Positions 23,501-32,113 of a stretch of 64,000 nucleotides of DNA are shown here, piece after piece. The first letter of the stretch is position 1. The number at the start of each line of letters is the position of its first letter. The position numbers were made by a program, and so were the translations under genes. The stretch lies in the NCBI RefSeq assembly GCF_032854445.1, contig NC_088305.1, positions 20,447,717-20,511,716 of the forward strand, written 5' to 3'. Below the pieces are notes generated by a model. That model was not told the DNA's origin. It did not search any database and saw nothing but the letters and a program-made list of their open reading frames with translations. This DNA is from Liolophura sinensis. Taxonomy: Eukaryota; Mollusca; Polyplacophora; Chitonida; Chitonidae.

Positions 23501-24878
23501 ATGTATAACAGAGTAGGATGGTGAATGGACACGACGGATGTCTAGTAGGCTCAGATAGCATAAACCAGTACCACTGGGACAAAATACAGTTGATTTGGAA
23601 ATACTAATAGTGGATTCAAGCAGATAATAGTTTCGGATAGGGAAACGAATGGAAAAGTTGGCAACTGAAGGTTATATTTCTTGAATTTCGCACACATAGT
23701 GCAGTGCCAACTGAAAGTAGTTTCATAGCTTTACTTCTTAATATATGTATGTCGGAGGCTAGTATATGCCACACATAAGGCTTAGGGACTGAATTCGAGC
23801 ACCTGTGATTAAACTTATTCCTGTTAAAATAGGTCATATTTCTTGTATGATTTGTGCTAGAGTATTTTATTGTATAGCCCAAAGCTAAGCTGGACGTTCC
23901 TACCTTCACACCCAGCTTTGGTCCTATACACTTCTACGCGGACAATTTCTCTAAGAAAAAAAAAAAACTGCTCGAACCCTACCTTATTTTTGTTATCCAC
24001 CAATTTCCTAAAACACCCGAAATGTAATAAGTCAAAGCCAGCATTGGTAAATCATCTTTCAACAGAAATCCAGCCATTTAACTTTCGTATCATACAACTT
24101 AAATCAACGTCTTGCATGTATGAACATTTTTTTTGCAACTTTCAGTGATGGGCCACGAAAATTTTATCCTACCCTACCCAACATTCTCATTCAGAACTGC
24201 ATGCCCTGTTAACAGAATGCTGGGTGAGATAAATGTCGCGCGTTTCAAGGAATCAGTGGATATAAAAAATAACAGCGAGTTCAAGCCTTTTTTTTTTTAA
24301 GTGAAATTGTTGGCCTGGAAGTGTATATGACCGAAACTGGGGGTTCCGGTCGGAATGTCCAGCATAGCTTTGGGCTATTTATTGTATAACTGTTTTTGTC
24401 TTCACTCAACAATGGCATATTTGTTCAACAAAATATAATTCTGATTATTTTTGTCACTTTCATGTTATGTTTTCCGAAACACTGGTTTACATCTTCTCCT
24501 TTCGTGTGCATGAAAATTGACTTGGTCATCATTCATGTCTGATGAACAGGTCAACTTCATCCCAAACTGTTCCGAGAGTCGTGTTATTCATTAATTAGCT
24601 GTGTTTGAACCAATAACTTAGGTATCCAAACGACTGAAAATAAAACGTCCTTTATCGAGTGTGTGATAAAACTATGTCATTATCAACGGACAGACGTGGG
24701 TCACAACTTCATCGATATTCCCACGCATGAATTCCCAAATCAAAACACACGTTCACAACCACTGCCTGGAGAATGCGTCGTAATCCAAAAACAACATCAA
24801 CAACACACTCTCGTCCGACTCACCTCCATTCACGGCTAAAATACAGCCCAGCAAAGCGAAGAACAGGATACACCTCAT
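5397..24878 (-). CDS. Polycystin-1-like WSC/PKD receptor, N-terminal five exons (partial)
   Basis: Coding exons on the minus strand are 24824-24878, 22766-22901, 19094-19210, 8685-8899 and 5397-5546 (673 nt, 224 codons plus one base). All junctions have GT..AG borders and compatible phases (1, 2, 2, 1), and the joined frame has no stop. Residues 1-18 form a signal peptide (MRCILFFALLGCILAVNG). Residues about 26-115 form a WSC domain with its eight cysteines at 28, 56, 60, 76, 78, 100, 104 and 113, ending in C-G-G. Residues about 120-224 look like a PKD fold closing on YTFSQTGNYTV. WSC domains bind carbohydrate or ligand on the cell surface; WSC followed by PKD is the polycystin-1 order. The leucine-rich repeats of vertebrate PKD1 are absent before WSC. 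The 3' part lies outside the window. Another WSC/PKD ectodomain protein is possible. Confidence 0.8.
5815..5900 (-). mobile_element. SINE 3' end with (TTCA)n tail
   Basis: The (GAAT)n run followed by a 'TTGGGTTTAGCATTGTTCTT AACAATTTTTCAG ... ATGACGACGA' block is the 3' end of another invertebrate SINE type, read on the minus strand. A fragment of the same tail (CTTGGGGTTTAACGTCGTAC) occurs at about 56,143-56,164. Confidence 0.5.
5901..7004. other. Intron sequence without recognisable features
   Basis: This lies in intron 4 of the minus-strand WSC/PKD gene. Open frames here are short and have no splice or motif support. Confidence 0.5.
7005..7935. repeat. Minisatellite, period 59 bp, about 16 units
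   Basis: The unit is GAATTTAGCTCCTACTGTTA / CAGACTGTAGACGCTTGTAT / GTGCACATGTACGTATACA. The phase moves exactly one base per 60-base line, so the period is 59. Two units carry a shared variant block (GGTTGTAGGCGCTCGTATG) at about 7,560 and 7,797, which suggests duplication of a multi-unit segment. It sits in intron 4. Confidence 0.95.
8685..8899 (-). CDS. Exon 4 of WSC/PKD gene: WSC end and PKD start
   Basis: The acceptor is GCTGTTGCAG and the donor GTGGGT; the exon enters in phase 2 and leaves in phase 1. It encodes residues 103-175. The first part carries the last two WSC cysteines and C-G-G (residues 104-115). The rest (VSLYLAAGPYLTGVTLQVDA onwards) has the alternating hydrophobic pattern of the first strands of a PKD/Ig-like domain, with possible N-glycosylation at NIS. 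Confidence 0.85.
8999..9352. repeat. Near-perfect hairpin: 57-bp inverted repeat with 240-bp loop
   Basis: The left arm 8999-9055 and right arm 9296-9352 are inverse complements with one mismatch. Each arm is itself made of direct repeats of the type ATCAACACCTAAATAA. The loop has no strong coding signal. It could be a foldback transposon or a MITE with compound ends; clear target duplications are not seen. It lies in intron 3. Confidence 0.85.
9562..9702. repeat. Three-copy tandem repeat, period 46 bp
   Basis: Three units of GATCATTTCCCGTAAAATTT / GCTTGGTGTGATGAGATAAT / ATATCT, followed by an A-run and (TA)n. It lies in intron 3. Confidence 0.8.
9703..10899. other. Intron 3 sequence without genes
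   Basis: AT-rich DNA with a G-run near 10,494. No exon signal was found. Confidence 0.5.
10900..11060 (-). mobile_element. Meta-type tRNA SINE, diverged fragment
   Basis: The minus strand carries the tRNA-like 'AGTTCAAGTCCAGCTCATTC', the central 'CAGCAACCTGGACCATGGTT' region and part of the downstream block, with many changes. The A+T tail is missing. Confidence 0.7.
11274..11485 (-). mobile_element. Meta-type tRNA SINE
   Basis: It is read tail first on the plus strand: TTTATTTATTTGATTGGTGT, then CACGCCGTACTCAAGAATAT, then the central block and a truncated tRNA head. It lies in intron 3. The overlapping open frames are translations of the SINE. Confidence 0.85.
12425..12470 (-). mobile_element. 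SINE tail fragment
   Basis: GATTGATTGATTGGTGTTTT followed by AGGCTGTACTGAAGAACATG is the 3' end of the Meta-type SINE in minus orientation. Confidence 0.5.
12539..13123. mobile_element. hAT-like non-autonomous DNA transposon, 585 bp
   Basis: The left end TAGGGTTCGCACG and right end CGTGTGAACCCTA are inverse complements, and both subterminal regions share TTCAAGGAC and AAGTACTTTCAAG-type motifs. This end type is common in hAT elements of marine invertebrates. A convincing 8-bp target duplication is not seen, so the ends have probably decayed. The short internal frames are not enough for a transposase. Confidence 0.65.
13124..14419. other. Intron 3 sequence without recognisable features
   Basis: No convincing exon, repeat or element is seen. 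Confidence 0.45.
14420..14590 (-). mobile_element. SINE-related fragment, highly diverged
   Basis: 'TTGATTTTAACGCCATCCTC AAGACTTTCTCACTTGAACG ATGGCAG' parallels the Meta-type SINE tail, and 'GGTTTCCTCCCAAAATGACC' follows in mixed order, so it may be a rearranged copy. Confidence 0.4.
14905..15060 (-). mobile_element. Meta-type SINE 3' half
   Basis: 'CTGTCCTCAAGAGTATTTCA CTTGTACGAC' then 'GTGGTGGGAGGAAACCGAGC' and 'GGAAACCCACGACCATCCAC' match the tail and central block in minus orientation, with a duplicated middle segment (GGAGGAAACTGGGCAGAAGC). The tRNA head is absent. The 140-codon open frame here is a SINE translation. Confidence 0.7.
15415..15622. mobile_element. Short MITE, copy 2 of 2
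   Basis: It matches the element at 3,889-4,091 along its length (shared AGAGCAACTTTCAGTGCAAT, GGCCAGTTTCAGGGCTTCA, ATAAACACCTTGCAAACA). Ends are TTCAACCTTTTCC and GGAAAAGGCTGAAGAATT. It lies in intron 3. Confidence 0.65.
15623..19093. other. Intron 3 sequence without genes
   Basis: About 3.5 kb of AT-rich DNA. Short open frames occur but none has acceptor and donor signals in a fitting phase. A GTGACGTCAC palindrome occurs near 16,560, too isolated to call a regulatory site. Confidence 0.45.
19094..19210 (-). CDS. Exon 3 of WSC/PKD gene: WSC middle
   Basis: The acceptor is TTTATTTGCACAG and the donor GTAAGT, with phase 2 on both sides. It encodes residues 64-103. 'GFAYMGLHSRERCACY' corresponds to the WSC signature G-[FY]-x-Y-x-G-L-x(4-6)-C-x-C, and a later cysteine precedes NIS. 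It lies far inside a short overlooked frame, which is why ORF calling alone misses it. Confidence 0.85.
19236..19465 (-). mobile_element. Meta-type tRNA SINE next to exon 3
   Basis: In minus orientation it has a near-complete tail (TTGATTGGTCTTTTATGCCA), central block, tRNA-like part and the 'GGCTGAGGTGGCTATGATCC' start. It lies only about 25 bp upstream of the exon 3 acceptor. Confidence 0.8.
19718..20058. repeat. Minisatellite, period about 28 bp
   Basis: Units of AGCTATCAATACATTTACAT GTACATGA, with variants lacking the last bases, in intron 2. Confidence 0.9.
20060..20137 (+). mobile_element. Meta-type SINE tail fragment
   Basis: ATATTTCCGCCACAATGCTG, then GGCCGAAGCTGTGTAAGTGA and TACGGCGTAAAACATCTATC AAATAAATA form the 3' end of the SINE in plus orientation. 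Confidence 0.75.
20200..20255. repeat. Left part of the 37-bp minisatellite, split by a transposon
   Basis: TATCAACAATCAGGGATATT GTATCACAACTGCAAAGCGT is a unit of the same array that continues at 21,311 on the far side of the DNA transposon. Confidence 0.7.
20258..21310. mobile_element. TA-flanked DNA transposon (Tc1/mariner/pogo-type, non-autonomous)
   Basis: It begins CAGTCAAACCTGT and ends ACAGGTTTGACTG, exact inverse complements, flanked by TA on both sides (20,256-57 and 21,311-12). Subterminal GTGGCCGC / GGCCGTA blocks are inverted too. TA targets and CAGT ends fit the Tc1/mariner/pogo group. The 1,053-bp body lacks a transposase-length frame. Confidence 0.8.
21311..22012. repeat. Minisatellite, period 37 bp, about 18 units
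   Basis: The unit is GTCAAGAATTAGGGATGTAG TATCACGATTGCAAAGA. Central units (21,540-21,830) are almost identical and edge units are diverged, the usual pattern of array homogenisation. A stray unit lies at about 22,290-22,320. In intron 2. Confidence 0.95.
22013..22765. other. Intron 2 sequence without genes
   Basis: No exon or element is recognised here apart from the stray minisatellite unit near 22,300. Confidence 0.45.
22766..22901 (-). CDS. Exon 2 of WSC/PKD gene: WSC start
   Basis: The acceptor is ATGTTGTTTGTAG and the donor GTGAGT; it enters in phase 1 and leaves in phase 2. It encodes residues 19-64. 'WLLGCYY' is the W-x-x-x-G-C-Y opening of WSC domains and 'ECGEAC' carries cysteines two and three. 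Confidence 0.9.
23180..23315 (-). mobile_element. Meta-type SINE 3' half
   Basis: The (TTTA)n tail, GATTGGTGCTTTACGCCGTA, TCAAGAATATTTCACTTATA and CGGCCAGCATTATGGTGG are well kept. It stops in the central block, so the tRNA head is missing (the 5'-truncated form usual for LINE-driven copies). In intron 1. Confidence 0.85.
23875..24377. mobile_element. MITE, 503 bp, with about 100-bp TIRs and 9-bp target duplication
   Basis: The left end TAGCCCAAAGCTAAGCTGG and the inverse complement of the right end (TAGCCCAAAGCTATGCTGG) match 27 of 30, and similarity continues for roughly 100 bp (shared TATACACTTC, ACAATTTC, A-run, TTGAAC/TCGAAC). The target duplication TTTATTGTA is exact at 23,866-23,874 and 24,378-24,386. 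A 9-bp duplication with long TIRs suggests a Mutator-like origin; no transposase is present. It lies in intron 1. Confidence 0.85.
24824..24878 (-). CDS. Exon 1 coding part of WSC/PKD gene: signal peptide
   Basis: The start is the only ATG upstream of the signal sequence in this frame near a GT donor (GGAG/GTGAGT). It encodes a basic residue, a hydrophobic core (CILFFALLGCILAV) and a small-residue end, the layout of a cleaved secretory signal, and splices in phase 1 into exon 2. A TTTGTTTCCAG acceptor-like site lies about 25 bp upstream of the ATG, so the 5'UTR may itself be spliced. Confidence 0.85.
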
Positions 24879-25059
24879 TCCAGCCTCACTTCTGTCACCT
24901 CTGGAAACAAATTCAACTTCATTTTAAATTCTTAACCGTCAAAAAACAACTCCATTTTCTCAGCCGCAAAAGTTTCACGAAGTTTTCGACATCCGTCGGC
25001 CATTGAAAGTAGTGCCGATTGTATTCTTGCTCCTCACTGGGATGCTGACCTACTTCCCC

Positions 25060-25105
25060 GCTCGCCTCAGGCTGAAGTTAACACAGTGCACATATATAGG
25101 GTATA
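25060..25105 (-). promoter_or_regulatory. Possible TATA box upstream of the WSC/PKD gene
   Basis: The minus strand reads CCCTATATATGTGCACTG about 215 bp upstream of the start codon. It is the nearest TATA-like motif on the right strand. Position fits a core promoter only if the 5'UTR is about 190 nt and unspliced. Confidence 0.25.
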
Positions 25106-25894
25106 CTGTCGGCGACAATGTAGACCTACTACCTCAGCTGTTTTCAGTGGACAGATCACGTTCACACCTCTCCATTACAAAGCACATCATAGATAAGCCT
25201 ATACCCATAATATTTTTTCAATTTGCTTCTCGCTCTATCTTATATTGACTCAACTGTGAGCAGCACGTTTAAGATACAATAAGTATACAGGCTAAAACCA
25301 CTACATGTATTTCCAGCGGCCGTGACACTAGGGGGCCTACTGCTCAATGCTTAATCTAACAGAAACGATTTATCATATATAGACCTGTATAGTCTAGGCA
25401 TAAATATGCTTCTAGGGTAGGCCTAGCTACTATTAAAAGTTCATCAAAACGATCCAATTCCTTTTAGCCTAATTAGAGTTTTCATGTGAAAGCAAATTAG
25501 CTCTTCTGTGTTGTTCTTTCAAAGTAAAGTAAAATAATATCATGGAAGAACAGTTTTTGGAGTTACATCGATTACCTTTGTGTGGGCTATACAGTAGGCT
25601 ACATGTGTATAGGACTGTTCACAATTACTTGTAGGCTCTGGGCGTATAGATAGTGTCAATTATAACGACACATGTTTTCAAGGCGTATACATGTATATTA
25701 TTTATACATTCCACATAACCTTAACATGGTTTTTTATTCATATAGCGTAAAGTGGGATGAAGTTGGCCGCTTTTGACACTTTAATGTTTCCAGGTTCATC
25801 ATTTGAGATTCAATTGCCATACATGCACCATTGTCAAACTGAGACTATCTGAACGAACTACCTTAGAGAAGAACATGTATATTTTTTCCTAATG

Positions 25895-25895
<1 letters not shown>
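25106..25895. other. Intergenic sequence upstream of the WSC/PKD gene
   Basis: No genes are seen. 'GTAGGCCTA'-type palindromic bits occur several times (for example 25,417-25,430) without clear structure. Confidence 0.4.
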
Positions 25896-25926
<31 letters not shown>

Positions 25927-26158
25927 GATTGGTGTTTTACGCTGTACTCAAGAATATTTCACTTATACGACGGCGGTCAGCATTATGGTGGGAGGAAACC
26001 CGGCATAGCCCGGGGGAAACCCACGACCATCCGCAGGTTGCCGACAGACCCTCCCACTTACGGCCAGAGAGGAAGCCAGCATGAGCTGGACTTGAACTCA
26101 CAGCGACCGCATTGATGAAGGCTTCTGGGCCATTACGCTGCGCTAGCGCGCTAACCAA
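25896..26158 (-). mobile_element. Meta-type tRNA SINE, near full length
   Basis: In minus orientation from a tRNA-like start (TTGGTTAGCGCGCTAGCGCA) through the B-box-like GAGTTCAAGTCCAGCTCATG, the central block and tail ACGGCG-type end (here ACAGCGTAAAACACCAATCA), to (AAAT)n. It ends about 120 bp before the Polinton left end. Confidence 0.9.
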
Positions 26159-26280
26159 CAATAAATTATGAAAATATGGTGAAATATAGTGGTGGCTAAC
26201 TTCACCCAGAATTAGGGGTCAAGTTGGCCACCCCTCTTTCAACGTACATAGTGGTTACTAAATCACTGGTATTAGCTAGA

Positions 26281-26650
26281 TGTGTCCGCACTCTCATGAG
26301 CGAGGCGCATGCGCGTGACGTCACACGTCACACGAGGCGAGCCAACGGACCAATGAAAGCAGCTCCTTCAGCTACATTTCACGCCAAAACTAACCAATGG
26401 GTGAACTCCATTCTCGTCATGCGCGAGAGCAGCTCCTTCAGCTCCACTTCGCACCAAAACTGATCCATTAGTGAGCTCCATTTCGCGCCAAAACGTCGGC
26501 TTGTAAAGTTGGGTTGAGCAGCTCCTTCAGCTCCATTCGCGCCAAAACTGACCTGCCAAACCTGGCGTCAAGCGTGAGAGCAGTGTGACGTCACCTGAGG
26601 CGCGTCAACGGTCAGCAGGCGCGTGTCGTCACGCGTGGTGTGTCACGGCA
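26281..26650. repeat. Polinton left terminal inverted repeat
   Basis: Shares with the inverse complement of the right end: CGCATGC(G/A)C(G/C)TGACGTCA, CAACGGTCAGCAGGCG and GCTCCTTCAGCTCCA...CGCGCCAAAACTGA. The last module occurs three times here (about 26,358; 26,430; 26,517). Two perfect TGACGTCA palindromes lie at 26,316 and 26,586. Confidence 0.7.
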
Positions 26651-27015
26651 GATACTGAGTGCAAGAACAACAACGGGTGAATTTAGTTGTTCTGGGCAGC
26701 CACTGTGTGAATGAACTATACTGAGCTTCCTACAGGCAGCTAAAAAAGTAAGGCAACAAAAGAAGAAAGGACAACAAGAAACGAAAACCTATAAGAAGAA
26801 ACAAAAAAACAAACAAAGTACAATCGTTTCATTACTCCTTTCCTTTTTCAGTTTACGAAGCCTCAACCTACCAAATTTTCGACAATACCTCACCCTCATC
26901 AAACACGGCCAAACGCAAGGCGACTGATATCCCCGAACTGAACAGGTCACTGAAGCGTTTCGCCCAAACCCCTCCTACAAACATTGCTAGCTTTATAGCA
27001 ATTATTCACAGTTTA

Positions 27016-27690
27016 GTGAATATGAGGGCTACCCAATTCAATAAACAGAAACTGGCCCAAGACCTGAAAAAGAAAGCTGGGGATGTCCACAGCGTTACGG
27101 AACTACCTGGCGGTGACCTTAAAATCCGTTGCACATTTGAAACGCAGTTCCAGAAACTTCTACAGGTTGACCTTCTAGCAGACAAACCAGAAACTATTAA
27201 ACCATATACACCTCGTAGAACACAATGTAAAGGTGTAATATATGGCATTGACCTAAATACCAAAATGGAAGATCTTATGAATAAGCTGAAAGATCAAAAT
27301 GCCCTGTATGCAAAACGCCTTTGTAAGGATAATACACTAACGACAAGTATAATGCTTGTCTTTAAAGAATTAAAATTACCAGAAACAGTTCAGCTGTCCC
27401 TGCACAACATTATTGTGAAGCCCTTCTTTGAAGCGCCTAGACGATGGTACCAGTGTCAAAAATTTGGTCACACAAAGAAAGTTTGTAAATCCGACATAGC
27501 TTCCCCTAAATGTTTAGGAGAGCACGAATATCAAAGTTGTACAGAAACAAAAGCCACCTGCGCAAACTGTAAACAAAACCACTCAGCAGGTTACAAAGGG
27601 TGCAGCGCATATAAAAGACCCAAAACAATTGAGTTTATAAAGGCAGATAAAGGATTAAGCTACGCCGAAGCTGTCAAACAAGCCAGATAG
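27016..27690 (+). CDS. LINE ORF1, gag-like nucleic-acid-binding protein
   Basis: The frame is open from about 26,840 to the stop at 27,690 but the first ATG is at 27,022 (GTG at 27,016), so the original start is probably lost. The C-terminal third has the cysteine/histidine arrays of LINE gag proteins: CQKFGHTKKVC (its first knuckle lacks the leading cysteine), CLGEHEYQSC and CANCKQNHSAGYKGC. Such proteins coat the RNA of the element in the ribonucleoprotein that carries out target-primed reverse transcription. ORF2 follows on the same strand after about 0.4 kb. Confidence 0.8.
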   Translation: MNMRATQFNKQKLAQDLKKKAGDVHSVTELPGGDLKIRCTFETQFQKLLQVDLLADKPETIKPYTPRRTQCKGVIYGIDLNTKMEDLMNKLKDQNALYAKRLCKDNTLTTSIMLVFKELKLPETVQLSLHNIIVKPFFEAPRRWYQCQKFGHTKKVCKSDIASPKCLGEHEYQSCTETKATCANCKQNHSAGYKGCSAYKRPKTIEFIKADKGLSYAEAVKQAR

Positions 27691-28084
27691 ACACAAAAAC
27701 TCACCAACGAAAGCGTACTACCAAGCAAGGACTAAGGACATGGTGGCAGCACAAAGTGAACTATGCGAACAAGAAAATCATGCACAAGAAACCGGAACAG
27801 AGCAAACCGACAAAATTAGCATGAGTAAATTTCTGAGTTTTATAAATATAGTGATCAACTCCGTTCACAATCAACAGTCAGCCAACAGAACCAAAACTGA
27901 CTTAATAACCAATATCGCACATGACTTTCTAAATTGGAAATTCACCTCAAAAGAAATAATTGAATGGGGATTGAACCCAAAATGTGCCCAGAAAACAGCC
28001 ACTCCAACCAAAATAGCAGAACGACTAAATACGTCAATATAAATACAGCATCTTTTATCTGGCTTCATATTTCGATCAATAAAT

Positions 28085-31000
28085 TCACTAGAAATCACAT
28101 CAAAATCCTACAACGGAATGCCCGCGGCATTCCAAAAAAAAACGGAGACAACCTAAAAATACTTGCCCCTGAAACTAACCCAGAGGTTATTTGAATTCAG
28201 GAACCCTTCTTCAAACCAGGAAATAACCCCAGCAACAAGTTCAATATCCCCGGCTATAATGCATACCGATGTGATAGGTTACAAGACAGACAGGGTGGAA
28301 ATCTTATTCTTGTCAAGGAAAACATTGTACACCTGTATATGGGCCCGAATAACGTAAATGACTTACTTGAATGGCAAGCTATTCAAACATACTATGACAA
28401 TAAAACAATTCACATTATAAACCCAAACTCTCTCGGAGGTATGAGGAAAATATCCAAAACAGAGTTCAACAATATTATTTCCATGTTCAGCCCTAGTGTT
28501 ATTATCTGTGACGATTTCAATGGCCATAACCCTTTATTGGATGCAAAGTGTAAACATAGTGACGATCGTGGTAACACAGTACAAGCATGTTTAGAGGAAC
28601 ACAACCTAGTCTCTTAAACGACGGTGAAGGAACAACAATAGGCTTCGGCACAGGCAACACTTCAGGAATAGATCTCACCATTACCACACCTGATCTCGCA
28701 CCTAAAGCAGGCTGGAATGTTATACCAGGTACACTCAGGAGTGACCATTTCGCTATCATGACAGAACTTGGTATGTCACCTCAGTCTGAAGTAAATCTCA
28801 ACATCCCCAAATTTCTGTTTCACAAAGCAAACTGGGAAAATTTTAAGAAAGATTGCCAAAATATATTCATTGATGATGACTGCCTCTCCGATATAGGCCT
28901 GTTCAACCAAAATCTTACAGATGATATAGTCAGGATTGCAACAACATAGAAGGCCTGCAAATTCTGTTCCTGGTGGAACAGTGAATGCGCTGCGAATATA
29001 AGAAACAAAAAAGAGCACTTCGTGAATTTAAAAAAAAAAAAACAGATCACATACAGACCACGAAAAATACAAACACTTAAAAACTGAAGCTGAAAAATCA
29101 GTCCCTGGTGCAAAAGCCAAATAGTAGGAGAACTGCTGTGAAAACATTTGATACAAAAACAAATTCAGAGCAGGTATGGGATAAACATATACAAGGCAAA
29201 ATCACCAATCCAGTCCCAACTTTGGATCGCAAACACAAAATCAATGGGGAAAAAGCGGAATGCCTTGCAAAAACCTTCGCAGAAAATGCACCGATCGAAA
29301 CCTTAATCCATCTTTCAAACTAATCAAGGATAACACATTTCTACAACTAGGACCCGACGACACGTTGAACATTATCTTAACAAAGATTTCTCCCTACAGG
29401 AATAAAGCCAATCACTGTAAAGAAAGAAACCTCACCAGGAGAAGACAAATTAGGTTACACAATCCTAAAACACTTACCGCTAAAAACACAAAATATAATA
29501 CTGAAACTCATAAATACAAGTTGGAGGAAAAACAGTTGCCACAAAACTGGAAATCGTCCATTGCCATTCCCATCCCAAAAGCTGGAAAAAACCCATCCGA
29601 TAGTTCCTCTTACCACCCAATATCATTCAACTCATGTCTATGTAAACTAATCGAAACTATGGTCAAAAACAGACTTGAATTTCATCTTGCTAAAAAGTGA
29701 AACATAAAGTGGATTTTAAAAAGGTCGTAATACATATGACCGTCTAACAAAATTACAACATTACATCCGAAAGGGGATAAATAAGCGCGAATACACACAG
29801 GCTGTTTTTCTTAATATTGAAAAAGCCTTCGACCTCGTTTGGCAGGATGGAGTTATACTCCAATTCGATGAACTCGGGATAAAAGGAAGAATCCAACATT
29901 AGATAAATGATTTCCTAAGAAATCGGAACTTTAAAGTTAGAATTTTTCGTCTAAAAGACACACTCAACAAAATGGTACACCTCAAGGGAGCGTACTAAGC
30001 CCAACGTTATTTAACATTCCGATAAACGGTTTAGCAAATGCAATAGATAATAACCATCCAAAAATAGGGTAGCCACTATTTGCTGACGATGCGGCAATAT
30101 GGAAAATAGGCTAATCTATAAAGAAAATAACAGTAAACACTAAAAACAATCTCGAACTGGGCCTACAAATGGGGATTTAAATTCTCACCCACTAAAAAAA
30201 CAAGTATTGTCTTTACAAACAGAAGAAAAGTAAAGATCGAACTTTTCTTAGGTAAAAAGAAAATTGAATTCAAAGACAAAGTGAAATACCTAGGTATGAT
30301 TCTTGAGAGCAGATTAACAGGGAAAGGTCATATTGATGACCTAACAATGCCAACGAGATCTCAATCTAATGAGATGCATTTCAGGCACTAAATGGGGAGC
30401 CAACAAAACCACACTCATAAAAATGTACCCGTGTCTAATTCGCTCCAAAATAGACTATGGTGCAATAGTCTATCAATCCGCATGCAAAACTCTACTACAG
30501 CGAATTGATAGTATCAAATATTCTGCCTTAAAAGTAGCAACAGGATCTTTCGAAGGCACTTCGCTTTGCAGTCTCCAAGTAAAAACACTTGAAAAACCCC
30601 TTCACCTCAGAAGAGAACAACTCACCCGTAAATATGCGGGAAAAATAAGCGCTTACATCCATGTTACAATCTAATCCTCCCTTATTTTGAGTATGAATAT
30701 CAGGGGGACAAAATGGACAAAACTCTCAGCCCCAATATGATATGAACTCAACAGACTACTTTGCAAATATGGCATTGCCTTGCCAAAGCAACAAGAAAAC
30801 GCATATCAACAAAAAAACTTGTGGTTATTGCAGTATATATCAAAGCTCAAGCCTTAGAAGACTTCCACAAACACTACAACGGTCATCTAATAAAATATAC
30901 TGACGGATCCAAAAATGTGCAGGGTCACACTGGATCACACTTACAATGGCACTACCATGGATTCTTGAGAACAAACTAAACCGAGTAGCCATACTAAGCG

Positions 31001-31676
31001 ACTCCCCCGGCGGATTAATTTCCATCAAAAACTCCAAATCGGAGAGCAGACCAGACCTCCTACAAGAAATAATATCACTAACTAACAAAATACAGAAACA
31101 AAAAACCCAACTGACTCCAGCATGGGTTCCAGCGCACGTTAATATTCAAGGAAATGAAACTGCAGATCAGGCAGCAAAATCGAGCCTACAGAAATATCAA
31201 GAAGATACAGACGCCCCCCTGAGCCAAACTGAAATATATAGATTGATCAATACCCAAATTAACAATCAGTGGAAAGAGGAATCGGGTAAAGGATCCCGCG
31301 GACGGTGGCACTATAAAATGTTGGAGGGAACGATTACAAAATTAAATTCGTTCCAGTTAATGAATAACCAGGATGACAAAAACATATCACGCCTAAGACT
31401 AGGGAAAACAGGGCTCAAAGCACATGTTGCAACTGTAATCCAAAATTCTTCACCAACTTGCTCAGCCTTTCAAGAGTATGATGAAACAATAGAGCACTAT
31501 TTGCTACAATGTATTAAGCACAGTAAAGAACGAAGGCGATTCGTCTGAAAATCTACAAATGTGAGCTTGACCTTCAGACTATATTTAACTTCAAACCACA
31601 TCTGACAGCACAAATATTCTCCTTACTTAAAGAATACATAAAATCGATGGGTTACGAAAGCCGAATCTAATAAAAC
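28085..31676 (+). pseudogene. LINE ORF2: endonuclease, reverse transcriptase, RNase H (broken)
   Basis: Endonuclease motifs run from ILQRNARGIPKKNG (about 28,109) through the QEPFFK segment just after an in-frame TGA (28,192-28,194), ICDDFNGHNP (about 28,503) and SDHFAIM (about 28,741). RT motifs include PIPKAGKNPSDSSSYHPISF (about 29,570), a K-AFDLVW segment (29,820) and FADDAA (about 30,079), the catalytic Y/FADD box. RNase H is shown by YTDGSK (about 30,897), LSDSPGGLISI and PAHVNIQGNETADQAAK (about 31,128). A terminal C-x-x-x-E-T-I-E-H-Y-L-L-x-C knuckle follows. The region needs several frame changes and has stops near 28,192, 28,615, 29,698 and 29,900, so it is inactive. Confidence 0.85.
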
Positions 31677-32113
31677 ACTATTGACCAACAACGGCCATAC
31701 CTTGATTTTGAGGGCCGTTTATTCCACTGATACATAATTCCTTCCTATAACTTTATCCCCGAGTGTGTCGGCGATAGCTTGATCTTGAGGGACAATAAAA
31801 CATCTATGAACCGGTTTGCAAAAACATAGCATACGAAAACAATGTAGTTTGTTGTTATTATCTATTCTTATTAGTTGATATTTATTTTCTATTTATTCAC
31901 AAATGTGTGTATGATCATACGAGGGAAGACCCTATATCAAATTTTGATTGGTAGCTATACCACTAATTTGCCCCATAGTATCTGTTTGATCAAACATCTT
32001 CTTGCTTAAGATATACATTATCTTATAGAGCAAACCGATTCGCTAACCAAAATTACAACAACTACCTTGTGTATTTGTTTTCTCTATTTGTTTTCACAGG
32101 AACAAAAAACAAG

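Larger units (their letters stand above)
26700..31800 (+). mobile_element. I-group non-LTR retrotransposon (LINE), dead, nested in the Polinton
   Basis: Two reading regions lie in LINE order: gag-like ORF1 (27,016-27,690) and ORF2 with apurinic-type endonuclease, reverse transcriptase and RNase H (about 28,085-31,676). RNase H plus a cysteine-knuckle ORF1 suggests the I/Nimb/Ingi side of the non-LTR tree. The 5' end falls after the Polinton left TIR. The 3'UTR runs to about 31,800; a clear poly-A tail or target duplication was not identified, so both ends are approximate. Confidence 0.8.

Noticed and set aside
25748-26240. AAGTTGGCC-type motifs on both sides of the Polinton (also near 43,690)
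   Set aside because: Shared words are short and differently arranged, so I cannot show that one host repeat was split by the insertion.
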